A stretch of 64,000 nucleotides of DNA from Nephromyces sp. MM_2019 (Eukaryota > Apicomplexa > Aconoidasida > Nephromycida): positions 2,142 to 66,141 of the forward strand of contig JADHZB010001111.1 in NCBI GenBank assembly GCA_015657535.1, written 5' to 3'. This document shows positions 11,701 to 25,331 of this stretch, one piece after another. The notes beneath the pieces were generated by a model. That model did not search any database, was not told where the DNA came from, and worked only from the letters and a program-made list of their open reading frames with translations. Both the position numbers and the translations under genes were made by a program. Numbering within the stretch: the stretch's first letter is position 1; each line of letters opens with the position of its first letter.

Positions 11701-13655
11701 CCTAGTAATTCCTTTAGCCTATGAAACAAAACATAGTAACATTCTGAGCTTACGGCTCTACACGTGGCCATTCCTCCCGCTATCAAGATATTCTAGAATC
11801 TCAGCAACTATAATATCGCATATGGAGTGCTTGGGCTTTGTTTTTCAATGAAAGGCTAAGCGTATGTACGTTGAACCCAGCCCTCTTGCGTGACATTGCT
11901 TTAGATTACGTGAAAGTACATCGGTAAGGTATGCCGTTGAACTGTTAGAATCATACGATTATAAGTTTTCCATATATATGCAATTCTTGAAGCTCAGTTC
12001 AGCAACAAAAAATTCTTAACGCTCTTCGGGCTAAAGCGACGAAGTGTGGAGTGTGCAACGGGGAGCGAAGTACCTCTAAATGAATTCTAGTTGAATGCTT
12101 GGGCAATACGGAGCTAAAAGTGAAAGTCAAAGAGTGTTCCCAGCTAATTATCCGTACCTGTGATACACAGCTTTACTGCCTCACTACTAGCACCAACCTT
12201 AGCTTTGCTTGAGAATGCAGGTCCCACCGAGCGTTTACACGTAGTAATGTCCCATATCATCTGCAGCATTAAGCTCCGTCGATCAGTTTTTATCGCTTCA
12301 GCTTGAGGGAAGAATGCACAATTGCGACTTAAAGCACCAATCTTCGATATGATTTGTCTGGCAGCGAACCACTAATCATTTTGAGTGACATTTTAAAGTG
12401 GGTAAGTTGCTGGTCTCAATGCAACAGCGACTGTAACACCGCTCCAACTACAACGCCTTGTCGTCGCCCGACGGGAGCTGTGATTGAGATGCTTTTTATA
12501 GCACAAAAATCGCTACGGTAACTTTTGCGCCCAAATAAATGCTCAATTACCCAGCCAATACTAAAAACAAATTTTTCTAAAACCGATTAGGGCTTTGCAT
12601 ACCATCTTGAAAATGAGGCCTGCTTCTACCGCCTATGTCGTACTAGAATAAGGGGGGATCTTTAGCCATTCATACAGAGTCTGCCGCCACATTATACACC
12701 GCCCTAGAATTATGGAAATGCTTTTTTTTAAATTATATATCAAGATGAGTAAAAATCCGCCTTAAAAAGTACCTACAATATATTTTACTAGACATAACTT
12801 TCTCAGATGAAAAGGAGCTTTAGCGTATTGGTATCATTTTTATAATTTTATGATGGCTCAATGATATAAAATTAAGAGGGGCTACTTCATAACCCAGGGG
12901 TACCATATTAGACATGATCCTACAATTAGCGCAATTCATGCACTAAGAATGACAACCCAAATAAAATTTCGGTATTAGAGTAGGCGAAGCGCAATAAAAA
13001 TGGCCAGTTGTAGGCCTCTAAAATATAAAAAGATATCAAATATTTGAATTCCGACCTCCAAGTATACATCAACTATGCATGCAAACCACCTGCCACGCAT
13101 AATCACGACGAATAACTGGGGACTAATTATAAAAATTAATTCATTAGAACGGAATGGCACACAACCCTTTCGATGGGGGCTGCAAGTCTCCATAGCTTGC
13201 AGGCACTTAAAATTTTATAGGATAGGAAATAACCTAGAAAGAATCAATTCTTTTTTCCTAATCTTTTAGCAGTTCATACACGTGTAGCACGAATATTTCT
13301 ATAAATAAAATCGCATAAATCTAAACCCCGCGGATTTAGACGAAGCTTCTATGCCGCAAAAGCAAGGGTTGAAATAAATTAATATCAGCGATGATAAAGG
13401 GTAATAAGATCTTCACATCTGCAGCGCATAAAAGATAGCCCCCACTGATTTTAACCCACAAAAATGAATACGTGATTCTTAATTTTCGAACCTTACTTCC
13501 AAGTTACCTTCTTAGAAACAAACTTTCTAGTAAAGCGTGGCAAGTATACAAAAATTTCCACATTCTAACAGGGCAGTAAACTGGCCATGATGCTTAGAAT
13601 ATAGCAGCATCAACCTTTTGGAGTATCATCACAAGAAATATTTTCGAATTACATG
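8736..13655. other. Gene-poor interval of about 4.9 kb
   Basis: No exon with both splice sites and family similarity was found. Composition is more even than in the introns to either side, and all open frames are short. The left end should contain the promoter of the coiled-coil gene and the right end the 3' untranslated region of the phosphotransferase gene. A non-coding RNA or a fast-evolving short-exon gene cannot be excluded by eye. Confidence 0.45.
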
Positions 13656-16600
13656 TTAATCAGCGTGCAAGCGCTTTACAGAGAAAACTCTGATTTGTAG
13701 AACGCGACAAGCATCATTTATGCAGCTATATACGAAGTGAAAAAGGTACACACAATTCCATAAAAGTGTAGCATAAAGGCACATTTGAATGTTGCTGGTG
13801 ACAGTAACTAACTGCATACCAGGGGAGATATTTCTCAACGGATAATTATACCAAAGATACAAAGCTATAATATCCGAGGGAAGGGCTGGTAAATGAACAG
13901 CAGAAATTTCCATCTGAGAAAGACATTATAACAGAATTTACAGTAATAAACTGCCATCAGCATATCCAAAAATTCAACTTCAGACCACAAGTGACTACGT
14001 TGCAAAAAATGGACAATATGCTATCACACAATGTAATACGACACATTATCATTTCAACAAAAAATTGCATTCCTAAGGCAGTAAAAAACTGAGCATATTT
14101 TAGGAAATGCGAATTGGAACGAATTCAGAATCTTTTGCTAATAGAGATGCCCGCTTGACTAATGAAAAATTGAATTCACCGTCGCTTAAACAACTAAGTA
14201 GATACAACTGACCAAACTCGAACATAAAATGTAAAAAATCAGCGAGGTCTTTAGGCTATATTGACAATTCATTTATCCATTTCCATCAGGGAATTCCTAC
14301 TTCATTGAACAGAAAAAAGGGGTTAGGCGTCAGTAAATATGATTTGCTTTATAGAAAAGTAACGAAAGCGAAAAAAGGCAATGCTCACCCATAGAAAAAA
14401 ATTATAAAACTGGAGAAAAGATTCCAATTTTTTTCAAAATGATCCACTTTTACCAGCACAAGGAATTCAAGAAAAAGCGGCCGATAAGAAAAAATGAATT
14501 TCATTCACCCCGCAGTCATAATTCTCAAAATTCTCATTAAATCTATTACTCACAAGCTGAAGCTTCCAAATATAACTTTATTCGGAATTACTAGCAGCAC
14601 AGATGCACTTGGGCCAAAACGTATACAGAATCAATAAAAGGACTTCATTAAAGCTTACGTGCCACGCACGCTATGAAGCTTCTCCCGGGCTTCATACCAT
14701 TCTACCATCCGCCTCGACGAATTGATAAAAAAAGGCAAATTTGAGATGAACCTACTTTTTAAAGATATAATTACCTTGCATACTACAGCGATGTTCATCC
14801 GTAAAATTATTATACAAGTGCTGAACATGATTAAGATCCTCATGGGAAGCTCGGAATATTGAGCAGCTGCATATTCAAATAATAGTTAAGTTAAATTGCT
14901 GGTCGTCTAGCATATAGATGGAAAAACAGAACTGAAAAAAATCAGCCATCCACGGATCACAAACAATCTAATAAGAAGTAACTTGCATATAGCATAGTTT
15001 TAGCTCCGTGACAGTATAAAACAGAAAGAAAAAACTGTCACCGAGTGGCAGAAGATGATAGATTCCTGAAGATGCATGTAAAATAGAATGTAGAAATAAT
15101 TTTATATTACTTCAACAAAATTATCGACTTTATTTGAGAGTAAAAGATAAAAAACCAGTGAAAAAATAGTAAACTGACTATAAGTACCTCCATTGCATGA
15201 CTGAGATAAACTAGTGACCCTAAGCTTTAGCCAGCACACATGTATGATACATGCTACGGTATAAAAACCCCTAAAACAAACCCTCCTTCTTTTTCAAGTA
15301 CCAGAACTCATAAGCGCATAGTGGGAAGCCAGGTGGAAGCTCCAGTAAAGAACTTCAGCTGAAAAAAGTTTTAAAAAGTAAAAATTTTCATAAAAAAAGG
15401 CTAAAAAAAAAGTTTAGCTAGAACAAATAAGCCGCGAGACGGCCATTACAAACACAATCATGGAGATGACTCCAGCTGCTCATCTAAGCCAAAAAAGTCG
15501 AAAATTACCCGATTAGAACACACACCGCTGGCGAAGGAAGAGGCAATACTGAAAGTCAAATCTTCCAGAAAGAAGACATATAGATGAAAGAGAGGAACAA
15601 TGGAAAAAGGGCTTTGCCAACAGGCAATAGAGAACCACATAAAAAGAGAAAGTTCACTCAGCAAGACGACGTACCGACTGCCCTTATCCTGTGAGACGAA
15701 TTCAGGCATCCCATAAAGAGATTCCATATTATAACCAATGTGCAACTGAGCATTTAAGAGTGGAAATACCGACAGACTACAGTTAATGCAGTGTTTATAG
15801 ATCACTAAAAAATTCTATGCAAAAGGAAAAACATTGATAGATTAGATACATGCGAATCTTACTTTTCACAAAAAATTTCAGCTTGATAGCTTTCCCACAT
15901 GTTTAAAATAGTATATATAGCAAGCCATGACCGAAGTCGAGAATCCATAAAGCTTACGAGATCATGGAAATACGGCAGGAAGCGTGTAAATTAGTCATTC
16001 AGGGATAAAATTATTCACAAATTGCATTTAATACTTGAAAGCAATAAAATGTGCGACAATCTGATAGAATTAATAGCAAATAATAGGGAAGCCATAACTT
16101 AGAGTGAGCTCAGTCATTAAAAAATAATTCCTCTTGATACCAACGACCATCCAAGAGGATAAGCTGCGACGCGTACTTACCACAAACATATTACGTAGCC
16201 TATAAAGTCCACGATATAAAAATCAGCGAAAATTGAAAGTCCTGGAAAAGTGCTGCAAAGTGATTATATTTTTTGATTCGGAATGAAGAGGAAAACTATA
16301 AAATATAAATGATATATTAGTTACCAATTAAAAACAATAAAATGCATAGCATAGGATTTAAGTATTGGTCCTTCATTTGAGGTTACAGGGACGCCAGAGA
16401 TTTATAAAAGAAAGGTAAAGAGAGGAAAAAGTGAGTTTTATCCCGTGTTTTTTGCAGCATTCTTGCTGTGTTATCTTCAATGTTTACATTTTTTTTATTC
16501 CGAATTTATACTTACAGAAGAATTAAGGAAATTTCAAAGCATTAATAATAATATGAATTAGCGCCTTCCAGCTAAACTCAAACGAAGCAAAAAAAGATGA

Positions 16601-19478
16601 AAGCAGAGTAAATACTGATACCCACACAAGTTCTTTGAGCTTAATGTTATATAACTCAATAACAAGCGCATTTTCCTCACAGATGAAATCACACACAAAA
16701 TTAAAAAAAACCCACCTTAACACCGAAGGAAATAATTGCTCAAGCTTAAAAAAGAAACAATCGCTACCGTAGTAACCAGCCAGCACATGAGTAAATATTA
16801 TCTGCAATCATAGAAAGAACTTAAACCGATTTTACTGATGATTATTAAAGCGAGAGCAGCACAGGAGTCATAAATATGAATAAACCAATCAAACTTTTGA
16901 ATAAAAATGGAAATAAATAAAGAATTTGAAGATTTAAAAGTAAGGATCGAAACATATTTTTCTTGGATATTGGCTTGAAAATATACTTGTATGTGATGAA
17001 CATACCAATAGCTGCACCTCCGTTACTCCCAGTCCAACTATGGAGCACCTAAACTCGTGAAAGTGCTTCTCCCACCACTGCAACACATCAAAAAAGCCTA
17101 GAGTAATATCTTTAAAGTGGTATTGATATTTTATTAGCAGAATAAAATACCAAAACTTTTATCGGGCATTCTTAATGTAAAATTTGCGCAGCCACAGAGC
17201 ACAGGTAGACAAGTGAAGATAAAAACAAATTTCAATTCTGTGGCTCAAAAATGTATCCAGAAAAAAAAAGGTAAAAAACACGCATGTAAGAAAGCTGTGG
17301 AAGTCATGGACCCAAACCCTGAAACCCTATTAAAACGCTAATATGTATAAAGTGAGACTTTTCAAAAGCTTGAAGGATTTAAAATTTAATAATTCAAAAA
17401 AAGCATACAGCATAACTTTGAAACATTGTTATAATAACATTTTATACTCTACATAGAAGCGTTCCAAAGGGCTAAGGGACAAGCGAACACTTACCGTGAA
17501 AAAGAATAAATAAGTTTGTAGTACCAGGGAAAGCTGAAGAACAACAAAGCTACATTTTATTCTAATATCATAAACAAAAATTTGCAGAGAAAAGGCTAGT
17601 CAGGGACGTAATTTAAACGATCTGATAACTCAGATTTTTGCTGCAGCATACTGCATCTTCCAAAAAAAACATGCCAAAATGCATTTTCCAGCATGAAGAT
17701 TAGCTCACCAGCAAGGTTACACAATGTATGCTGTCTTACCCAAATCATTAGCCCAGGAGCAAGGAAAGTAACAGACTCAAAAGTGTATAAGAGAAGAAAC
17801 TGCGGAAGTAAAGAAACGGCAGAAGAAAGACGATTAGGCAAAATAGCAGGTTCTTTTCTCAATCATATAGTTATTTTTATCAACAGGAGGGCTACAAAAG
17901 GCATGGCCAACATCTAGGAAGTGTGCAAGCAGACACACAAGATTAAGTCAGGACTAGTGAAAAAATTAAACAAAACATGCTAAATCCTCTAAAAACAGGC
18001 TTCTACTTGAAGATATTTGTACGTTTATAAATAGGGAAGGCAGAGCAAATCCAATATCAAACTAAACAATATGAAAAAAAAATTATATAATGTAAATCAA
18101 GGAAATTTTACCGTGGTAAAGGCGTCACACCCATGATCAAAGAGTTGCCCTAGAGGTGTTGATGCGTTTAACCTTCGAGCTTGCTTCCCATCTACAGCAT
18201 CTAGAGTCTGCAAATATCACGTAAGTGAACTCAAAAATAATATTATTCCTTATAACTTTATAGTCTCCCCCGCTGAAATTTCAATGCAGTCAGTATTATC
18301 AAAATCTGTGAATAAAGTAAAGCACCTTAAAGTATTCCTCATGGTTTTGACGGACAGATAATGATAAAAAGAAAGGGAAAGCTTAATTTGTTTAGAGTTT
18401 AGGGAAACCTAACCTCGGAAAATAGCAAAAAACTACTTTTCAAACACCTTAACCCTGTACCAATCCAATAGTAGATACAATGCGAAAGTAATGACGAAAA
18501 TTTTATTCCAAGTAAATAAGTTTTGACGGCTTCTAGATGTCACAGAAGAAAAAAAATATTTTACCACCACCCATATACTATAAAAGCTCATAGTGCACAA
18601 AAAACGGCATACAGCCAGCCATCACAATGCGCATTCTAACGATAGATCCAGAATCAAATCACTTCTATAAGAGTTTTTCGTGAAAAAAAAAATTAGGTTT
18701 TCAAACCTGATATGTGAACGTGAGTGCGGCAATGAGATAGTTGACCCATGTAGCACCTGAAGAGGAGCTATAACGACTCCAGGGCATCAAACCAAGAAAG
18801 AAAGCGGCAACGCAAAGAAGAAATCCAACAACGGTAATAACGTTGGGCGCAAGGCTCTGTTTACAACAGGATGAAGATCTGAAATCTCATCTCAGCTGTC
18901 GCACTTTGCAAGAAATAAGGGCAACATAGCATATAAAGTACTTTTTAAAAGAAGTAGAAAATAAACTAGCAGATTCCATACGGATTTCCATAGATTAAAC
19001 TTTATCAGTAAATTATCAGCAATACATAAGCACTACACAGAATCCAATTTGACACAGTACTGGGGCATACTTTGCTAGATAACCTTCAAATGCTTTAAAA
19101 ACAACAGGATATATTATTAAGGCAATCATTAGGCAGCCACAATCAATTCACAGTGCACGACTGAACCATGTAGACACGGTAGTACCGCAATCAATTTCCG
19201 TATACATTATTAATTCCTAGAATTGCAAATCAAATCGAGCGCTAATTTGACATATAACCTTTTCATCGAGTCAATTCTTCCACATTAAAAAATTTTCAGC
19301 CGAAGTATGTAAGTAAACTCATCATTAAAAACCGTACCAGAGGGAGCCTGTGAGCTATGTACTCCCACCATGGGTTCAAAACCGTATCGGCAATGCCGTA
19401 TCCACCAGACTTGTACTGGTAGTGTTTAAGGTTCTCTAACCCCTTTTTAGAGATAAAAGGCGCGAAAAAAACTGACAT
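13656..19478 (-). CDS. CEPT1: Choline/ethanolamine phosphotransferase (CDP-alcohol family), 13 exons
   Basis: Last step of the Kennedy pathway: transfers phosphocholine or phosphoethanolamine from the CDP form to diacylglycerol, in ER/Golgi membranes. Exons (minus order): 19478-19338, 18856-18707, 18207-18112, 17799-17740, 17533-17495, 17077-17006, 16801-16716, 16675-16622, 16252-16181, 15745-15675, 15548-15509, 14712-14670, 13913-13656. Phases agree throughout and give 393 residues, close to plant and human homologs (about 390-416). The N terminus carries the family's [17 protein letters not shown] and NPWWEY. The signature DGx2ARx8Gx3Dx3D is intact at residues 103-125 (DGKQARR to [10 protein letters not shown]). 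WWEKHFHEF and [11 protein letters not shown] match the family's next helix. The C terminus ([22 protein letters not shown]) aligns with the family end. There are several hydrophobic segments, consistent with a polytopic membrane protein. Exons 8-12 are the least certain; the exon 12 donor was chosen over a gtaagc site at 14658 to keep phase. Substrate preference cannot be read from sequence. Confidence 0.88.
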
Positions 19479-22400
19479 TGCAAGCTAGAGTCTCTGCTTT
19501 ATTCTGAGGAAAGTAAGAAAAAAAAATTTCGGTAACAGAGCGCATATTAATCGTTTTCTATTCGATGCTACATCGTTAAAAGCTCATGAGTACACAAAAA
19601 AGTCGTGGAACGCTAGCACAGTCACAAAATCCAAGCCCAAAAACATATATCGCTCCAAAGTGTTGCGCTATTTCCTACTTGTAGCGTGTCTCACTGTATC
19701 AACTGCTAATCCGATAGAAACAAGACAATTGGGACAAGAGAAAGAAACCATGTGTTTCGCATATCCGTGGCAAAGTCATATAGTAAAAACCTCCTGTTTG
19801 GCGGTCATCATTAAACTACCCACACGAAGCATCATATATTATTCACAGGAAATCGGTGGGAAAGTCATATATTCAACGTATTTTACATTATTGAGCACAA
19901 CTTAGTGCGAGAAAACGTGTGCAGAGGTATTCAATAAGCATTAGATTGGATGGAAAACGCAGTCAGCTTCATATATATACATTTTAATTCGCTTAAATAC
20001 TCTTTTATTCTGCCAGAGTTATACCGAGATATAAGCCGGTTTCTTCAATCATTGACTGCACAATTTGGGGTCGCGTTGAAGGAATTTTAATTGTCGAAAA
20101 TAAAGGAACCCATTATATAATAACTATCAAATGCCGCATAACACACAAAACTAAATGTGTGGCAAGATGATAGGACTCACTATTTCATATTTCTGCGAGC
20201 TCGAAAGCGCTGCTTTCGTATAACATGGCCATTGGTGTGCTCCTGTACGTTGAGGACCCTGTCAATGGGAGTTGTCTAACGTTTGATAAGGCGGAAAAAA
20301 AGTACCTCATTGGGCTTCCACAATTGCGTCCACATAGCACTGATTATTAGCAAAAAGGTAGTCAACATGAATAATGCAATTTTTCAATCAAATACGGGTT
20401 TCGAGATAAACCCTATGATTTTGACAGCTTGCATGGTACATCAAGTGGCGGATGATAAATTGGCTGCAAGGTCCTACACTAATCAAATCTAATTGCCTGC
20501 CCAGGTGATACGCGAACTGTTATTTCTAAATATATAGGTCATTCAGAAGTATATACGTCTAGACAATTAATTAGTTCATAGCACCATGGAGGTATTCCAA
20601 CCCGCTCCACAAATATGACTCCTGCACTGCTCATCCCACATTATAAGCAGTTTTTGTCGTTAATTTTCATTAATAACGCGATAACTCACAGTCACTAACG
20701 CAGTTGCGTGGTACCAATTTATGCTCTGATGCTGCCTGGGGTAGCACAGTAAAGTCTGTGCTGCTGCTACTTGCCGATTCTGTCTGGATTTTTTTCCTAT
20801 TTTACTTCAGGAATTAAACCACTCGGTGATGATTACGGCGTCACATGTTAAAGCTGGTAAGAATACATGGGTAAATTTTCAGCTGCCGTAGGTTGCCCTC
20901 TATACCCAAGCTTGAAGTTTTCTCACACTACTGCTTGAGGCATAAAAGAAGCAAGGTAGGGATATCATACCTGCAAAGATTTTTATCTATGATGCATTTA
21001 TAGTTATTTTTTGCGTATCTCAGGTAAATTGATACTCTCTTTGAACCGTATTAGTGAAAGAATATCGGAAAATTTTAGCTGTCGCCTTAATTTGAGCAGC
21101 TACTTATTCTGGAACAACTCATCAGAATTGTGACTAACAGGAACGAGAAGTTGCGGCCTACATTTACACTGCTAATATGTGGTAACGCACTTCTGAAAAG
21201 GATGAAAAGCAACTGCTTTATTAGCCTGCAGTGGGTAGCCCTGAAATAGACTATTGTACGCTCAAAAAAAAGTGCCGGGACGCAGTCTAACCTGAGTCAC
21301 ACCAGGATATTTATGCTAATGATTCTCAGTTAGAAGTACCCATACGATTTGTGATACTGCAATATAAAAACTGTGCGCTAGTGGCTTCCTCTAATTATCA
21401 ATAAACTGTAAGCAGTTTCTCGCTCCATTTTAAAAATTTGAGCTACATGGGTATAGTCAAATAAAATGGCTGTTCAGTCCAACTGCAAGTTTGGAAAGTC
21501 GTACATTGAAACCTTTAGTCATGGAGACAGTTGCATTAAGTTGATATCATCAAGAGAGTTAAATATGTTGTGACCGCTTTTGCGTTTTATTTAATCAGAA
21601 ATTCTTTGATAGAAATAGGTGTTTTTTCCACCCTCATGTTATCCTTGACAGTCGAGTACGCTATGGGTACCCGGCTACCTGTTTTACGAATACAGGCAAA
21701 CAAGTAGGCCCAAAGACAGTCGTAGCTTACCGATTCTGACCATACGCTTCAGGAAGTTAAGTCCACATAGTGAAAGAAAACCTTAAGACTTCCTTAGCTA
21801 CCGATTTTTAAAATAAATGTATTGACATGATCCTCTTTTTGATTGCTATGTATCTTTTCATAGGTACTGAAAATGTTTAGGGAAATATTACACTGATGTA
21901 CGCGGTGCCTTCACCTGTGGAGCTTCTTGGTGAGGCGGCCGGCGCAGCTGCTGAAAAGCGTTGCACCCTTGCGGCAACTTAAGCGAGCGACTGGATCTAT
22001 TATAACATCGCTCGAAATTTCGTTCTGGATCAATCGAAAAATATGATTACTACTTCACCAGGCTCTCGTAACTGCCATAGCCAAAATTTTGTTACCACCT
22101 TTTGATATCTAAGCTCTTAAACTGAAGCAGCGAAGTATCTACAACTGAATTTACGATGCAAAAGTTTAACCTTCAAAATATGCCGCACAGCAGGAATAAA
22201 ACAAGCGCACGTATTTATAAATGTACCACGGCCGCGAATAGTTACAAGTGTACCAGAGATACTACGTGAAAACGCCTGCAACCAAGACCCTTACGTTGCA
22301 TAAAATGCCATAATATTATCTGAAAGCATTACTCATATCTTCCCAAAATTTACATGTAATTGTCTTTTTGCTTAGTATGCGATCAGTTTTTAAAGAATAT

Positions 22401-22756
22401 ATATTACCAAGCCCTCCCAAGGCCCCGTGAATGACTGGATATATAAGCTCGGTTTCCCCATTACCCTCGTATCTCCCAAAATTTAGCAGTAGAAGTATCT
22501 TTGCAAAGTCATAGCAGCTTTAAGCAGCGTGGCTGGGCGCTATCCATGTCACCTATAAGGAGGAGACGGCATATTTCTTTTCTCTATCTAAGGCACCCCG
22601 AGATTCTCTGCCTTATACATCTTCAAAGGTGAGCCATAGCAGCTCTAGAACCGAATAAGTTCATGATTTGGCTGGTGTCCCTAGAGGGCTGCCAAAAACG
22701 GATTCCATAGCAAGGTGGAAGGAAGTAGCAGCGGCTTGGTTACCAACCATAATCTC
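19479..22756. other. Divergent intergenic region, promoters presumed, no gene seen
   Basis: About 3.2 kb between the start of the phosphotransferase gene (-) and the Arg/Ser-rich gene (+). Open frames here begin at non-ATG codons and lack splice context; a plus-strand frame at 19660-19905 looks signal-peptide-like at its start but lacks an ATG. The region should hold both promoters and any 5' untranslated exons. Confidence 0.5.
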
Positions 22757-25331
22757 ATGTCAGATAGCTATATAGCCAAGAAGTCAATGACTCCAAAGAA
22801 TTCCGGAGATCGACAACTATCTGCGTCATCAGCAGATGGTGCACGGAGCAGCCGCTCTGGCTCAACTTCATCGTCAGGAACCTCAGGATCCTATACGTCA
22901 GCTTCAGGTCATTATATTTCTTCCAGGACACGCACTAGGCAGTATGGAAAGCGAGCAACACGCTCAACATCTAGTACTTCTTCCATTCATAATGCCCGGA
23001 GTTATCGTAGGCAAATACCTTCGAGGAATCGCTCAGCTATGAGACATGTCCGCAAGGTATCCCCTAGACGCTCGAACAATCGTCTTGATGGAAATGCGAA
23101 AGCTCTGAAAGAAAACGAAAAGTCAAGCATTCCAAGATTACCTACCAAAGCAGTTGAACGACCGCAATCATCTACACGATATCGTAGTGTAAGATACTAC
23201 AATAGTAGGTCTCCTAGGAATTATAGCAACAGTGCAAGACTCCCCAGGAGGTCTCAATTGGATATTCGTTGTACCCAACGCAGGCAGGCCCCTTCGCCCG
23301 GTGCAGAACCGGCAGGCCATCTCGCTAGATGCGGAGAGCGAAGCGATAGATATGTACGTCGGCATTGCAGGGATGAAAAGGATGGTGACTATCATATAGG
23401 GCATGACTCCAATGGGGGAAAACGAGATTCAGATACTGTTTTAAAGAACTCAAAGATTCGAAGCTATGGAAACAGCGAAAATGTACCAAAAAATGCTCAG
23501 ATTTCACTATCTGAGAAATATACGCTAAGCAGTACTCGTAAGGATAGGCACGAGAACGGGTCTAAGCGGACGTCTTATGGGCTAAAGCATGCAACCCAGG
23601 ATAAAAGTCCAGGTACCGCTGTAAGTAGCGTAGTTAAGCAACCCCTTGATGCTAGGGAGGAAGAAAAGTCTTCATTAAAAATCACGAAGCCTGCTGAATT
23701 CGATTCATTTATTGAAAAGGACAGAAGCTGTGAAGGAAAGGGAGCTCTTGACCCGGGATTGAAAAAAAAAAAAATTAGCAAGGCCGATGAATTCACGGTT
23801 AATTTTATTGATATGAAGGAGCTTACTGCCTGCGATAGCAATACTAGAGAAGGTGAATTAGGGGAAGGGCAAGATGTTAGCCCTAACCCTATAGTAAAGC
23901 CGACAATGTTTCAACAAGAACATCTATCCGAAGAGCAGCCTTTTATGGTATCAAGTTTAAAAGAAAATGGAGGAGGTACCTGTAATTCTAATGAAACTCA
24001 TGTCGTAGCTAAAGATCCTGATTTTGGCGAAGATCGGACTCCCACCGGCCATGAGAGAAACAAAGAACAATTTATTTCATTCCGGGAAACTTCGTCGCCT
24101 AAACCTGAAGTTTTGAATAAGAGCAATAGTTTTTTGGAAGAAACTGAACGTGGAAGAAGAGGGATTTCTTATGATGAATCAAAGAAGGTTCATTCCAATG
24201 AACTTCATGCATCAACGCGAGATAGCTACGCTTCCACAAATTTTAATGGGATGAGTGCGCGTTCAAATGAATTTGAACATACAGACGATGTGCTACGGAC
24301 GCGTACGGAAAAAATTGTTGGTAGCCAGAGAGAGGGTCCACCAGAAATAGGTAATGACGACACGCGCTCTGTTGGATTTCATGACGCTGCAAACTCCTCC
24401 GGTGTTTTGTTTAGAGATATTAGCTCACAACAGGAACCACGTGGCCAAGCATCAATTCTTGAAAAATCAGATATTAGCTATGAAATCAACAAAGTGCAAT
24501 GTGTGCCCACAAGCCATCATTCTGAAGGAGTGAAGCAGCGAAATTTTGTTAATAGAAGTACGTATGAGGACTCTTACTATAGAAGGAGACGGCGGTCTTC
24601 GGACGGAGTTGACATAAAACAGGGACTTGCGCCTGGTGCGGAGTCACGTCGCATGGGAAAAGGCTCTCAGTTTTCTAGTTATGGTATATTGGGTACTAGA
24701 CAGAGGAATAAGTCTCAGGCAATGTCCTTCCGTGGTAATAAGCGAAGTCCCGCTAATGATCCCCTCAGTCATAATGTAGCCTCTAGAAATATCACAACTT
24801 TTCGGAGTCCTCGATGGGGCCATTACAGCAATAATTCTGCTGTGAAACATACATTTTACAAGCAAAATTACGGCGCTAAAATAGATACCATAACAACTGT
24901 GGTTGGTAAGAATTCTGATGAACAGGTAAGAAATTTGATCATCTTTGTTGTCATACAAGTTTAAACGGCATACTCCATTCTTCTGCCGCCTTTAGAGTAC
25001 CATAATGTCAACTGCAGGACGATCGCATGGGACTCAACAAGGTCAGTGGCTTATTTTATATTACTATGTATAAATTACATGCTTTTCACCTATCTAAGCT
25101 TAACGCTGCTCTATCATGCAGTGTCGGGTAGACCGCGGCATAAGTCTTTCGAATCTGATTGGAAGCATGATTTATACGAGGAGCTACTAAAGGAGCCAGA
25201 AAAGAAGAAAGGAAAGGTCTACTTATGGCAGGTTAATTTCTTATTTTGCGTACAATCTTTACCATTTTTATGCTATTTTCTCCATGCTTAAAATATTTTT
25301 TCAGTCGGAAACTCTCAAATTACTGGATTAG
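22757..25331 (+). CDS. Arg/Ser-rich protein with C-terminal W-K-H-D motif, unidentified
   Basis: Exon 1 is one long open frame, ending at 24925 (donor CAG|gtaaga), followed by 24996-25041, 25122-25231 and 25305-25331. Phases agree and the TAG stop closes a protein of 783 residues if the first ATG (22757) is used. The frame is open upstream to 22685 without an ATG, so a short 5' exon joining near 22711 is possible. The first 200 residues are rich in Ser, Arg and Tyr, including a dense Ser/Thr stretch and basic patches such as RKVSPRRSNNRL; the middle is acidic and disordered; residues near 620-720 are again basic (SYYRRRRRSSDG). The spliced tail is ordered: SFESDWKHDLYEELLKEPEK then a short hydrophobic end. 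SR-like composition suggests RNA binding, splicing or mRNA export in the nucleus, but that is inference from composition. A 13-base A run near 23761 is a possible place for sequence error. It converges with the aspartyl protease gene 468 bp away. Confidence 0.75.

Noticed and set aside
15549..15620. In-frame TGA in the phosphotransferase as a possible selenocysteine codon, since a human relative is a selenoprotein
   Set aside because: The TGA at this point falls inside a phase-consistent intron, and the human selenocysteine is near the C terminus, not here.
19660..19905. Plus-strand frame with a hydrophobic, signal-peptide-like start (LRYFLLVACLTVSTA)
   Set aside because: It begins at a GTG with no ATG, has no splice context, and lies in the presumed promoter of the phosphotransferase gene.
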